In this document: one piece after another, positions 35,508 to 44,126 of the stretch | Numbering within the stretch: the first letter of the stretch is position 1 | Layout: each line of letters opens with the position of its first letter | Source of the DNA: Nitrincola alkalisediminis | GTDB lineage: Bacteria > Pseudomonadota > Gammaproteobacteria > Pseudomonadales > Balneatricaceae | Length of the DNA stretch: 64,000 nt | Assembly (NCBI RefSeq): GCF_009821115.1 | Contig: NZ_VYTY01000010.1 | Coordinates: forward strand, 62,001-126,000 | Direction of reading: 5' to 3' | Position numbers and translations under genes: made by a program | Notes under the pieces: model-generated | Database searches by the model: none | What the model was told of the DNA's origin: nothing | What the model saw: the letters and a program-made list of their open reading frames with translations, nothing else

Positions 35508-35837
35508 ATGTTTCAGGATATGACAAAATTTATGAATGAGTCGATGGAGCCGTTCAAAGATCTCGTGTCCATTCAAACTCAGATGTTTGAAGAGTTAAGT
35601 CGCCATCAAATGGAATGTACCAAGGCGTTTTTAGAAGCAACAATGCAGCAAACGCAAGCGATTCAAAAATGCAAAACACCAGCTGAGTTATTGGAGTTGC
35701 AACAGGCTTACGCGAAAGAGCTTGAGCAAACACTGAGATCTGCAAATGCGCAAAACCTTAAAGCCATGCAAGATGCTCGTGCGGCAGTCGAAAAACTGGC
35801 GTCGGGTTCGCTGACTCGTTTCACACAATATAAGTAA
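35508..35837 (+). CDS. Phasin-family protein
   Basis: 109 residues from the ATG with AGGAGA 6 nt upstream. Entirely helical and amphipathic, with many Gln, Met and Ala, and the Phasin_2-like order MNESMEPFKDLVSIQTQMFEELSRHQ then AELLELQQAYAKELEQ. Phasins coat polyhydroxyalkanoate granules, so this suggests PHA storage. Its stop overlaps the flavodoxin start (TAATG), so the two are cotranscribed. Confidence 0.82.
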   Translation: MFQDMTKFMNESMEPFKDLVSIQTQMFEELSRHQMECTKAFLEATMQQTQAIQKCKTPAELLELQQAYAKELEQTLRSANAQNLKAMQDARAAVEKLASGSLTRFTQYK

Positions 35838-36367
35838 TGGATACACATTGCAGCGTGGATATTGGTATTTTTTATGCGTCAACGACGGGCAATACGGAAG
35901 ATGTTGCACATTTAATCGCTGAGCAATTGGGTGACGTTGCCCATCTGCACGATATTGCTCATGAAGGTGTATCGGCTCTTGGTAACTATCCTTGCCTCAT
36001 TTTAGGGATACCCACGTGGGATTTTGGTGAGCTTCAGGAGGATTGGGCTGAGCATTGGCAGGCGTTGCAAAACATGTCCTTTGTGGGTAAACGTATTGCC
36101 CTATTTGGCTTGGGCGATCAAATAGGCTACGGAGAATGGTTTGTCGATGCAATGGGGATGTTAGCCGATGTGTTGTTGGAGAGGGGCGGTGAACTCGTTG
36201 CGCCTTGGTCTGTCGAAGGTTATAGCTTTGAAGCTTCAAAAGCACTAAATGCGGATGGAACGCATTTTGTTGGATTGGCGCTGGATGAAGACGGTCAGCA
36301 TGCTGAGACAGCAGAGCGTGTTGCTCTGTGGCTTGATGAGGTATGCAAGGCTTTCGAAAAGATCTAA
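35837..36367 (+). CDS. Flavodoxin
   Basis: 176 residues, long-chain flavodoxin size. FMN phosphate loop ASTTGNTE (about 14-21), TWDFGELQEDW around the first isoalloxazine loop and GLGDQIGYGEWF around the second. A soluble one-electron carrier. Overlap with the phasin stop by one base is unusual company for flavodoxin; FldA versus FldB type cannot be settled here. Confidence 0.93.
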   Translation: MDTHCSVDIGIFYASTTGNTEDVAHLIAEQLGDVAHLHDIAHEGVSALGNYPCLILGIPTWDFGELQEDWAEHWQALQNMSFVGKRIALFGLGDQIGYGEWFVDAMGMLADVLLERGGELVAPWSVEGYSFEASKALNADGTHFVGLALDEDGQHAETAERVALWLDEVCKAFEKI

Positions 36368-36376
36368 ACTAAGGCG

Positions 36377-36396
36377 ATATCAGTATAAACTGATAT
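36377..36396. repeat. 8-bp perfect inverted repeat before the cytochrome gene
   Basis: ATATCAGT-ATAA-ACTGATAT, 10 bp after the flavodoxin stop and 34 bp before the cytochrome ATG. No T tract follows, so an operator or mRNA hairpin is as likely as a terminator. Confidence 0.4.
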
Positions 36397-36429
36397 GGGT
36401 TTAACCTGAAAATGAAAAAGGATATTAAT

Positions 36430-36870
36430 ATGAGAAAGCTTGCAATGTCGATGTTGGCTTCGGTGGCTTTTGTGTCGGCGGGCCATGTAATGGCAGATGC
36501 TGATGCATCAATCGAATATCGCCAGTCCATTTATAAAGCGGTGAAGTGGCACATGGATCCACTGGGTGCCATGGCTCGTGGAGATAAAGCCTTTGACGCG
36601 GATGCCGCTCTGCATCATGCACGTCAGGTAGCCGCTTTGAGTTACATGCCACTAGAAGGGTTTGGTGAGGGTACTCAAGGGGGCGGTGCTAAACCTGAGA
36701 TATGGAATAACTTCGAGCAGTTTTCGGCGGGTATGGAACGTTTTCAGGAGCATGCAGCCGAGCTAGTGGCGGCAGCTGAAAAAGGCGAATTGCAAGCACT
36801 GCGTCCTGCGGTGGGGCAACTTGGTCAAACCTGCCGTGCTTGTCACGACAACTTCCGCGAAAGACAGTAA
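36430..36870 (+). CDS. Cytochrome c' (class II c-type cytochrome)
   Basis: 146 residues from the ATG with AAGGA 8 nt upstream; an ATG six codons earlier has no SD. Signal peptide to about GHVMA. The mature part is a four-helix bundle with the heme site CRACH near the C-terminus (the class II position) and the early [12 protein letters not shown] helix. Periplasmic, high-spin heme; proposed roles are NO binding or electron transfer. Confidence 0.92.
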   Translation: MRKLAMSMLASVAFVSAGHVMADADASIEYRQSIYKAVKWHMDPLGAMARGDKAFDADAALHHARQVAALSYMPLEGFGEGTQGGGAKPEIWNNFEQFSAGMERFQEHAAELVAAAEKGELQALRPAVGQLGQTCRACHDNFRERQ

Positions 36871-37010
36871 CGTTTCGTCTCGAATCTGGCTGGAATCTGT
36901 GGATTTTTCCTGCCAGATTTTCCCCTGTGTCCCTCTTCTATAATTCAAAGATTGATCCATTTCAGGTAAACTATGGGCTTTATTTGAACCCTGAGTCCGT
37001 AAGTTCTATC

Positions 37011-38105
37011 ATGGAAATTAACCCTATTCTGAATAACCTCAAAGATTACGCTGAGCGCACGGCTACCTTGCGGCGTTATCTTGACTATGATGCAAAAAAA
37101 GAGCGTCTGGAAGAGGTTGAGCGAGAGCTCGAAAACCCCGATGTATGGAGCCAGCCCGAAAATGCGCAGCAATTGGGTCGTGAGCGCACGGCTTTAAGTC
37201 ATACAGTACAAACGCTTGATCAATTGTCTTCAGGCATTGCCGATACGCGTGATTTGCTGGATTTAGCCTTTGAAGAGAAGGATGAAGAGATCCTTGCCGA
37301 AGTGTTGGCTGATGTCGAGGCGCTCGGTGTGCAGTTGGCGGATCTGGAGTTCCGCCGAATGTTCTCTGGTGAGGCGGATGCCAACAATGCATTCTTGGAT
37401 ATCCAATCAGGTTCGGGGGGCACAGAAGCTCAGGATTGGGCCAATATGATGCTGCGCATGTATTTGCGTTGGGGTGAAGATAAGGGGTTTAAAACCGAAC
37501 TGATCGAAGTATCAGATGGGGATGTTGCCGGTATCAAAAGTGCGACGATTCGCTTTGAAGGCGAGTACGCATTTGGCTGGTTAAGAACAGAAACAGGGGT
37601 GCATCGTCTCGTCCGTAAATCGCCTTTTGACTCAGGTGGTCGACGCCATACGTCATTTGCGTCCGTGTTTGTGTCACCAGAAATAGACGACAATATTGAG
37701 ATTGAAATCAATCCTGCCGATCTCCGCGTCGATGTGTACCGAGCCTCAGGTGCGGGTGGTCAGCACGTTAACCGAACAGAATCTGCGGTGCGAATTACAC
37801 ACGAACCTTCAGGAATTGTGGTTCAAAGTCAGTCAGCTCGTTCACAGCACCAAAACCGTGACGTCTGTATGAAGCAGTTGCGCTCTAAGCTATATGAAAT
37901 GGAAATGTTAAAGCGTAACGCTGCGGCACAAGAGCTCGAAGACTCAAAAGCCGATATTGGCTGGGGAAGTCAGATACGTTCCTATGTGTTAGATGATCAG
38001 CGCATTAAAGATCTTCGAACCAATGTGCAAACCTCGAATTGTGACCGCGTTCTGGATGGTGAACTGGATTTGTTCATTGTTGCCAGCTTGAAAGCCGGTC
38101 TTTGA
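37011..38105 (+). CDS. prfB: Peptide chain release factor 2, no programmed frameshift
   Basis: 364 residues in one continuous frame from ATG (MEINPILNN). Motifs: [13 protein letters not shown], which carries the RF2 region near the tripeptide-recognition loop, and GGQ in [15 protein letters not shown] for peptide release. RF2 terminates at UGA and UAA. At codons 24-26 the sequence is TAT CTT GAC TAT: the T that makes CTT TGA in E. coli is absent, and the upstream AGGGGG SD-like element is absent too (CGGCGT instead). The open frame extends upstream to 36840, but only the ATG at 37011 matches the family. lysS follows by 32 bp. Confidence 0.97.
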   Translation: MEINPILNNLKDYAERTATLRRYLDYDAKKERLEEVERELENPDVWSQPENAQQLGRERTALSHTVQTLDQLSSGIADTRDLLDLAFEEKDEEILAEVLADVEALGVQLADLEFRRMFSGEADANNAFLDIQSGSGGTEAQDWANMMLRMYLRWGEDKGFKTELIEVSDGDVAGIKSATIRFEGEYAFGWLRTETGVHRLVRKSPFDSGGRRHTSFASVFVSPEIDDNIEIEINPADLRVDVYRASGAGGQHVNRTESAVRITHEPSGIVVQSQSARSQHQNRDVCMKQLRSKLYEMEMLKRNAAAQELEDSKADIGWGSQIRSYVLDDQRIKDLRTNVQTSNCDRVLDGELDLFIVASLKAGL

Positions 38106-38137
38106 TTGAATTTTTAGATAGCTAGGGTAATTACTTC

Positions 38138-39637
38138 ATGTCTGAAGTTACACAAGATGATAACCGCCTTATTGCTGAGCGCCGTGAAAAACTCACCGCG
38201 CTTCGTCAGCAGGGCAATGCTTTTCCAAATACCTTTCGTCGTGACAGCTATGCTGACGACTTGCAAGTGGCCTATGGTGCTAAAACCAAGGAAGAGCTTG
38301 AAGAAGAGGCCATAACCGTAGCTGTCGCCGGACGGATCATGTTAAATCGAGGCGCTTTTATCGTGCTCAAAGACATGACCGGTCGCATCCAGTTGTATGT
38401 CAATAAAGAGGCGAGAGCCTTCGCTAAGTCATTGGATTTAGGCGATATTGTCGGCGTTAAGGGGATTTTGCATAAGTCCGGTAAAGGCGACCTTTACGTT
38501 GATATGGCAGAGTTTCAGTTGCTGACCAAAAGCTTGCGTCCATTGCCCGAAAAGCACAAGGGTTTACAAGACACCGAAATGCGTTACCGTCAGCGTTATG
38601 TCGATTTAATTACCAACGACTCGTCGCGTAAGGTTTTTGAAACTCGCTCTAAAATCGTTGCAGGTATTCGTCAGTACCTGATTAATCGTCGCTTTATCGA
38701 AGCCGAAACCCCTATGCTGCATGGCATACCGGGTGGCGCGACAGCCAAGCCATTTGTGACGCATCACAATGCCTTGGACTTAGAAATGTATTTGCGTATA
38801 GCCCCAGAGCTGTATTTGAAGCGTTTGGTCGTGGGCGGTTTCGAGCGTGTGTTCGAGATTAATCGAAACTTTAGAAATGAAGGGCTATCAACTCGTCATA
38901 ATCCTGAGTTCACCATGATTGAGTTTTATCAGGCTTATGCGGATTATCATGATCTCATGGATTTGACTGAGGATATGTTGCGCACCTTGGCTCAGGATAT
39001 TCTGGGTACGACGACGATTGTGAATACTGTTCGCAATGAAGACGGTGATGTGTTGGAGCGTTTTGAATACGATCTTTCTAAACCTTTCCGTCGCATCAGT
39101 GTGTTTGATTCTATCCTTCATTACAACCCTGATATAGCGCCAGAAGCCCTGTCTGATTTGCATGCTTCACGTCAAATAGCGGAGCGTTTAGGGATTAGCC
39201 TTATGGATAACTGGGGGCTGGGCCGTGTGCAAATGGAGATTTTTGATAAAACGGTTGAGCATCATTTAGATCAGCCGACCTTTATTACAGAATACCCAAC
39301 CGAGGTCAGTCCTTTAGCGCGTCTAAACGATGAAAACCCTCATGTAACCGATCGATTTGAGTTTTTTGTCGGTGGACGTGAGCTTGCTAATGGTTTCTCT
39401 GAGTTAAATGACTCAGAAGATCAGGCAGAGCGTTTCCGTCGTCAAGTCGAAGAAAAAGATGCAGGTGATGATGAAGCCATGCATTACGATGCGGATTACA
39501 TCAATGCTCTAGAATACGGTCTTCCGCCAACAGCGGGTGAAGGTATAGGGATTGACCGTTTGGTGATGCTGTTCACAGATTCACCTTCGATTAGAGACGT
39601 TGTTCTCTTTCCTGCGATGCGTCCTCGGAGTCAATAG
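38138..39637 (+). CDS. lysS: Lysyl-tRNA synthetase, class II
   Basis: 499 residues. N-terminal OB-fold (about 60-150, [14 protein letters not shown]...[11 protein letters not shown]), then class II motifs 1 (..[16 protein letters not shown]), 2 ([20 protein letters not shown] region) and 3 ([12 protein letters not shown]). Charges tRNA-Lys. Usual partner of prfB, 32 bp downstream, so a prfB-lysS operon. Confidence 0.98.
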   Translation: MSEVTQDDNRLIAERREKLTALRQQGNAFPNTFRRDSYADDLQVAYGAKTKEELEEEAITVAVAGRIMLNRGAFIVLKDMTGRIQLYVNKEARAFAKSLDLGDIVGVKGILHKSGKGDLYVDMAEFQLLTKSLRPLPEKHKGLQDTEMRYRQRYVDLITNDSSRKVFETRSKIVAGIRQYLINRRFIEAETPMLHGIPGGATAKPFVTHHNALDLEMYLRIAPELYLKRLVVGGFERVFEINRNFRNEGLSTRHNPEFTMIEFYQAYADYHDLMDLTEDMLRTLAQDILGTTTIVNTVRNEDGDVLERFEYDLSKPFRRISVFDSILHYNPDIAPEALSDLHASRQIAERLGISLMDNWGLGRVQMEIFDKTVEHHLDQPTFITEYPTEVSPLARLNDENPHVTDRFEFFVGGRELANGFSELNDSEDQAERFRRQVEEKDAGDDEAMHYDADYINALEYGLPPTAGEGIGIDRLVMLFTDSPSIRDVVLFPAMRPRSQ

Positions 39638-39641
39638 TCGA

Positions 39642-40325
39642 ATGGCATTGGAAAAAGCACCTGAGTGGAAAGTTTATTTGGACGATGAGCTGCAAAAGCC
39701 CTATATGCAGGCGCTAAAGCAGTTTTTGCGTGCTGAAAAAGATGCCTATAAGGTGATTTTTCCACCTTCCAATGAATGGTTTCATGCATTGGAAGCAACC
39801 CCTTTGTCTCAGGTGAAAGTTGTGATTCTGGGGCAGGACCCTTACCACCAGCCCGGTCAAGCGCATGGATTGTGTTTTTCGGTTCGGCCCGGGGTGAGGG
39901 TGCCTCCGTCTTTGCAGAATATCTACAAAGAACTGCAAGCAGATCTTGGCGTTAGGCCTGTTTCACATGGCTATCTAGACACTTGGGCAGAGCAGGGAGT
40001 GCTTCTGCTCAACAGTGTGTTAACCGTCGAACACAGCAAAGCGAATGCGCATCAGGGGCAAGGCTGGGAGGCTTTTACCGACCGTATTATTGGGTTGGTG
40101 AATGAGCAGCGTGAAAACGTTGTCTTTATGCTCTGGGGGAGTTATGCGCAAAAAAAGGGAAGTGTGATCAATTTAAATAAGCACTTAGTGCTTAAATCAC
40201 CTCATCCATCGCCTTTATCCGCGCATCGTGGTTTTTTGGGATGTCGTCATTTTAGTCAGGCTAACCTTTATTTAGAGCAACACCATCAAGCGCCGATAAA
40301 CTGGCAGCTACCTGATAGTGTTTAA
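39642..40325 (+). CDS. ung: Uracil-DNA glycosylase
   Basis: 227 residues. Family 1 motifs: [18 protein letters not shown] (catalytic Asp and water-activating loop) and [11 protein letters not shown] (Leu intercalation loop). Removes uracil from DNA. The ATG lies 4 bp after the lysS stop, probably cotranscribed. Its last 65 bp overlap the convergent FecI-like gene. Confidence 0.97.
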   Translation: MALEKAPEWKVYLDDELQKPYMQALKQFLRAEKDAYKVIFPPSNEWFHALEATPLSQVKVVILGQDPYHQPGQAHGLCFSVRPGVRVPPSLQNIYKELQADLGVRPVSHGYLDTWAEQGVLLLNSVLTVEHSKANAHQGQGWEAFTDRIIGLVNEQRENVVFMLWGSYAQKKGSVINLNKHLVLKSPHPSPLSAHRGFLGCRHFSQANLYLEQHHQAPINWQLPDSV

Positions 40326-40578
40326 TCTGTAAATCGTCTCTAATCAGCTTTTGGCGCTGCTTCCGATAGTTTCCTAATCGGCCTGCGAGCATGAGAATAT
40401 TCTGCATGGCTTGCTGAGGGAGGGCCGTCATAGGCGTATTCCATAAATAAAAAAGCAGATCGCTAATGATTTCTTCAGCGAAGCCTTCTGAGCCAAAGCG
40501 GCCGCTTAAATAGGCGTGTATTTCATCATAGTGATACGACAGGTATTCCGATAAGTCACAAGCTGTTTGTTCGGTCAT
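40261..40578 (-). CDS. Short FecI-like protein (sigma region 2 only) under Fur-type control
   Basis: 105 residues from an ATG with GGAGG 8 nt upstream; the frame is open 22 codons further but that would run through the promoter. Residues 8-75 follow the order of FecI-type ECF sigma region 2: [34 protein letters not shown], then [18 protein letters not shown]. No region 4 follows, so it cannot be a complete sigma factor. The Fur palindrome at its promoter supports an iron-related gene. No fecR or TonB receptor gene is adjacent. The 3' end overlaps ung, which suggests truncation or decay. Family call is tentative. Confidence 0.5.
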   Translation of the reverse strand: MTEQTACDLSEYLSYHYDEIHAYLSGRFGSEGFAEEIISDLLFYLWNTPMTALPQQAMQNILMLAGRLGNYRKQRQKLIRDDLQIKHYQVAASLSALDGVALNKG

Positions 40579-40609
40579 GATGAGAGCCTCCAGTTGAGTG
40601 ATTACCCTC

Positions 40610-40641
40610 ATACTATTACTATTGATAATTATTATCAATAG
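40610..40641 (-). promoter_or_regulatory. Fur box overlapping a sigma-70 promoter
   Basis: A 23-bp perfect palindrome (40619-40641, 11-1-11) contains the Fur 7-1-7 core TGATAAT-T-ATTATCA at 40623-40637. On the minus strand -35 TTGATA (40633-40638) lies inside the palindrome and -10 TAGTAT (40610-40615) follows after a 17-bp spacer. Fur-Fe2+ bound here would block the promoter of the FecI-like gene. Confidence 0.85.
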
Positions 40642-40705
40642 CATTAATAGTAATTTGTAGGGTTAAAAAGAGGGCATTTTTGAGATCAGGGTGTCAGTGA
40701 GAAGC

Positions 40706-40738
40706 AAAAAAAACCAGAGACATTGCTCTGGTTTTTTT
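40706..40738. terminator. Bidirectional-type terminator after flgO
   Basis: CCAGAG-ACATTG-CTCTGG flanked by seven or more A on the left and seven T on the right, 15 bp from the FlgO-gene stop on the minus strand. Extends the stem with A-T pairs. Confidence 0.88.
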
Positions 40739-40752
40739 GATGAAGGCCTATC

Positions 40753-41310
40753 TTAGCGTCTAGGTAGCATGCTTCGAATGTCGCGATTGATCGGTAGGCT
40801 GAAGTTATGTGAGCCTAAGATGACATTATCGGCTGTGCGAACGACACGTACGTTAACATACAAGTGCGTTCCGCCAACGGCATAAGTACCGACCAGAACC
40901 GCCTGAGCATTGTGTGAGCTCGATAGGTGGCGAAGTTCTCTGGAAAGCATCAATTCGCCCGTTCTTTCTTGAATGAACAGGCTATCACGCATTTTCACCT
41001 CAACAACAGGCACTCCAGTGCGTGCAAGTTCAGATGTGAAGACTTCAGCCGCTTGACGACCGAACGTTGAAGATTGTTGCAAGTCGTCAATGCTCGCAAA
41101 GCTGGCCGTTAGCACAGGTTGGCTAATATCAAGCGGAGCTGTGACTGCAAAAAGATGCTTGGACGCTTTACGCAACTCACCGACAACATCCACTTGAACG
41201 TCTTGGCTTGCCGTATTTACAGGGCGATTACTGCTACACCCAACAGCAAATAGCATAACCAAAAACAGGATGGCTGCTTGCGGCAACGAAGGAATTCCAA
41301 TTCTTTTCAT
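40753..41310 (-). CDS. FlgO-family outer-membrane lipoprotein
   Basis: 185 residues with lipobox AVGC (Cys25). FlgO-domain order: VTASFASIDDLQQSSTFGRQAAEVFTSELARTG in pattern, then MLSRELRHLSSSHNAQAVLVGTYA and a beta-rich end. In Vibrio FlgO, with FlgP, belongs to the outer-membrane ring of the flagellum. No flagellar gene is near, so this may be a paralogue with another envelope role. It follows the next lipoprotein gene by 10 bp. Confidence 0.85.
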   Translation of the reverse strand: MKRIGIPSLPQAAILFLVMLFAVGCSSNRPVNTASQDVQVDVVGELRKASKHLFAVTAPLDISQPVLTASFASIDDLQQSSTFGRQAAEVFTSELARTGVPVVEVKMRDSLFIQERTGELMLSRELRHLSSSHNAQAVLVGTYAVGGTHLYVNVRVVRTADNVILGSHNFSLPINRDIRSMLPRR

Positions 41311-41320
41311 TAGGTACTCC

Positions 41321-41992
41321 TTACCAATTATTCGTTAAGTTAACAGTGCGAGTGGGTGTCACACGGCGAGATTGATAGTGATCATGGTCACCGCCGTTGA
41401 TGTAATAGATGTTAGAGGTTGAATATAAAATTCGGTCTCTATCCGTTACTTGCGTGGTGATAATCACTTCCTGATCGCTTTTGCTAGTCCAGTTACCGCT
41501 AAATAGGTCGGCAGTGGCGGCAAGAGGGATTAGGGTTAACGCTGGCTCGCTGAGTTTGTTGTACGGAATCGTTGCGACGGCAATCCCTGCGGTTAGCGCT
41601 GTTAATGCGCCTTGAGGTGCACGTACATAACCACGATCTTTGTGTTTGACGGCTTGCACCGTGAAACTCACACTTAAACTGTTTGCCTCGGTTGTTTTAA
41701 CGCTGGCTCCACGGCTAACCAGATGGCTGGTCAGAAGCGATCCAAACGCTTGAGTGAACTGGCTCGTAGCTTGATCTTCACTAATGTAAAGGGGTCTAGC
41801 CAGCAGAAGTTCATTGCTCATTATCTGCTCAGCTTGGTGCATCGCCAACACATCCCAATGGTGGGCGGCTTGCATTTTTTGCTGCGTAGTTAATGGATAA
41901 GTAGTGGCAATCGGTGCTTGGGAGGTCTGTACATTAAAACATCCGCTTAACAGAACAGAACCTAACGCGATTAGAGAAACCTTCCGGATCAT
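41321..41992 (-). CDS. Predicted lipoprotein upstream of the FlgO-like gene
   Basis: 223 residues from the ATG that gives a lipoprotein signal with lipobox LSGC (Cys18); the longer frame adds 27 residues with no signal. The mature protein has an N-terminal helical half and a beta-rich second half (SVSFTVQAV, EVIITTQVTDRDRILYST). The 10-bp spacing implies a two-gene operon of outer-membrane lipoproteins with FlgO. I do not recognise the family; it does not look like FlgP. Confidence 0.75.
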   Translation of the reverse strand: MIRKVSLIALGSVLLSGCFNVQTSQAPIATTYPLTTQQKMQAAHHWDVLAMHQAEQIMSNELLLARPLYISEDQATSQFTQAFGSLLTSHLVSRGASVKTTEANSLSVSFTVQAVKHKDRGYVRAPQGALTALTAGIAVATIPYNKLSEPALTLIPLAATADLFSGNWTSKSDQEVIITTQVTDRDRILYSTSNIYYINGGDHDHYQSRRVTPTRTVNLTNNW

Positions 41993-42095
41993 GGTTAACG
42001 CTTCCTTAAAATAAGTTCGCTTGCTGACGCAATCAGAGTGAGACTTGATTAAGTGTAATTGAATTATTTCCAACTTGCACTGTCAAATTCACGTT

Positions 42096-42137
42096 AAAAA
42101 GCGCTAAAAATGCGTTTTTTTTATTTTTTTAGCGCTT
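42096..42137. terminator. Terminator / long inverted repeat at the ygfZ 3' end
   Basis: AAGCGCTAAAAA (42099-42110) and TTTTTAGCGCTT (42126-42137) form a perfect 12-bp stem with a 15-nt T-rich loop; on the minus strand the hairpin runs into TTTT AACG. The ygfZ stop codon lies in the stem. Confidence 0.75.
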
Positions 42138-43166
42138 GCTCTCAAAGAGTCTAGGGTCTAGCTGATACGGCAATTCTAAAAGTGATATGGGCTCACCTGT
42201 TGGAAGGAAAAGGTGCTCATTTTCGGCACTTGCTTTGTTAATGACCGCCAATACCTCATATTGATTTTCATTAGCGTTTGAAGCAGCGGCTAGCACAACC
42301 TGACCCACCCCCTCTTTAGAGTCGCTATTTATGAGACTACCAGGAAGCGGTGCCTGTTTTGCGCTGACCTGTGCGCGGTACATGGGTTTTTTAAGTTGCC
42401 CACGGTGTTGCAAGCGCGTCACAATTTCTTGTCCTGTATAGCAACCTTTGTTGAAGCTAATGCCTTTAAAAACCTGCAGATTGACCATTTGTGGGATGAA
42501 GCTTTCTTGTGTTTCCGGCCGAATATCCGGCAGACCTTGTTCTATGTCCTGCAATATCCATTGCTCAGTTGGCGCCGGTGAGGCCAATGTTAGGACCTCG
42601 GGTAGTAGGCTGACCAGTGTCTCGGTTGTTGCCCAGAGCTCATAACGATTTCCAGGAGTCCGTGTCAGGGTCCAATCGGCATGGCGTATGAACGAGCCTT
42701 CTTCCATGGCAAGGGACTGTCCGAGGCAGTGCTCTAAACAGGCAAGTGCCGATGCGCCCGAAAACCCCAAGCCTGAGTGAGATTCAAAGAGCGGTTGCAG
42801 GCTAACCTTGGAAAAAATACTGTACTTTTTAAGTAGCTTGAAACCCGTATCCGCCATATCGTGATGCACGCGTAACCAATAGCCTTGAGCCGGGGAGCGC
42901 ATAACACGATACAGGCTGACAATATGCCCCTTGATGTTGCAATGGGTCCCTAGGCGGCTACCGTCTTGATCCACTTCACGGAGATCGCAGCTGAGCTGAC
43001 CCTGAAGAAAAGTGTGCGCATCAGGGCCTTCAACAGACAGTAATGTTTGATGAATAAGTGGCGTAACACAACAGTTTGATGATGAAGCGGGCTGCTCACA
43101 CTCAAACAATCCGTTTACAACGCTACCATTGAGATGGCTCAACAAGACATGCTGTGATAAATCCAT
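42129..43166 (-). CDS. ygfZ: Folate-binding Fe-S protein YgfZ
   Basis: 345 residues from the ATG; the longer frame begins at TTG. The signature KGCYTGQEIVTRLQHRG (K-G-C-Y-x-G-Q-E) near residue 240 is diagnostic. GcvT-like fold binding tetrahydrofolate, needed for some Fe-S enzymes such as MiaB. It lies alone, between the FlgO pair and psd. Confidence 0.94.
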   Translation of the reverse strand: MDLSQHVLLSHLNGSVVNGLFECEQPASSSNCCVTPLIHQTLLSVEGPDAHTFLQGQLSCDLREVDQDGSRLGTHCNIKGHIVSLYRVMRSPAQGYWLRVHHDMADTGFKLLKKYSIFSKVSLQPLFESHSGLGFSGASALACLEHCLGQSLAMEEGSFIRHADWTLTRTPGNRYELWATTETLVSLLPEVLTLASPAPTEQWILQDIEQGLPDIRPETQESFIPQMVNLQVFKGISFNKGCYTGQEIVTRLQHRGQLKKPMYRAQVSAKQAPLPGSLINSDSKEGVGQVVLAAASNANENQYEVLAVINKASAENEHLFLPTGEPISLLELPYQLDPRLFESKR

Positions 43167-43257
43167 ATTGTCCAAACACTCTGCTCGTTTATTGGAAGTA
43201 ACTCATACTATTTTAGACAGATTCTGATGGACTATCATCAGATAAAATGCATGGATA

Positions 43258-44124
43258 TTAGGTGTTCACGGCTGTTTTGAACTGTGCAATAGGCTTACCA
43301 AGTTGAACAGGGCTGTTGGCCTTGAGAGCATCCGCCCATTCAATTGCATTTTCTCCAAACAATAAAATGACGGTAGAACCCAGCATAAAACGCCCCATTT
43401 CTTCGCCTTTTGCTAAATTAATCGGCGGTGAGAATTGTCGATCTAGGATTCTAGGTTGTTTCAGAGGTGGAGCCACTTGTCCTTGCCAGACAACCTCAAT
43501 GCCTGCAACGATCATGGCACCGACTAATACCATGGCCATGGGGCCGATTTCAGTGTCAAAAAGAGCCACTAAACGCTCATTGCGCGCGAACAGCTGATCA
43601 ACCTCTTCGGCGGTGGTTTGATTCACTGAGTATAAATCACCGGGGATGTAAACCGTCTCTTTTAATACGCCGCTAATCGGCATATGGACTCGGTGGTAAT
43701 CTCTCGGCGACAGGTAAATGGTTGCAAAATCACCGTTGATGAAAGGCTGAGCGCGTGATTCATCGCCGCCTAACAGCGTGGTTACCCCATAGCTACGTCC
43801 TTTGGCTTGGAAAACGCGGCCATGCTCAATCTTACCTATTTGACTGATGGCACCATCCGCAGGCGATGCGATGCTCAGCGGGTTGGTATCAATGGGGCGA
43901 GCATCAGGCTTGAGTGCGCGAGTAAAAAAGTCATTAAAGCAGGCATAAGCATCGATGTCTTCTACCAGTGCATCTTTCATGTCTATCGCATACTGCTTAT
44001 GAAACCAGTGGATAAAACGTTTCTTAACCCAAGGTGTTTTACAATTTGCCAGAGATCCGACGAGACGCGATAAGCAATGTTGAGGCACTAGTTTTTGGAA
44101 ACCGATAAAAAGAGCTTTGTTCAC
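43258..44124 (-). CDS. psd: Phosphatidylserine decarboxylase proenzyme
   Basis: 288 residues from GTG with AGGA 6 nt upstream, the length known for Pseudomonas Psd; the open frame extends 23 codons to a TTG inside the HDOD gene. Catalytic features: FFTRALK, PADGAISQIG, YLSPRDYHRVHMP and the self-cleavage motif LGST near the C-terminus (Ser becomes the pyruvoyl group). Makes phosphatidylethanolamine in the inner membrane. The start lies 2 bp after the HDOD stop. Confidence 0.96.
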   Translation of the reverse strand: MNKALFIGFQKLVPQHCLSRLVGSLANCKTPWVKKRFIHWFHKQYAIDMKDALVEDIDAYACFNDFFTRALKPDARPIDTNPLSIASPADGAISQIGKIEHGRVFQAKGRSYGVTTLLGGDESRAQPFINGDFATIYLSPRDYHRVHMPISGVLKETVYIPGDLYSVNQTTAEEVDQLFARNERLVALFDTEIGPMAMVLVGAMIVAGIEVVWQGQVAPPLKQPRILDRQFSPPINLAKGEEMGRFMLGSTVILLFGENAIEWADALKANSPVQLGKPIAQFKTAVNT

Positions 44125-44126
44125 AT

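Noticed and set aside
36840-37010. In-frame upstream extension of prfB
   Set aside because: Overlaps the cytochrome gene end and adds 57 residues unlike RF2; the ATG at 37011 matches the family start.
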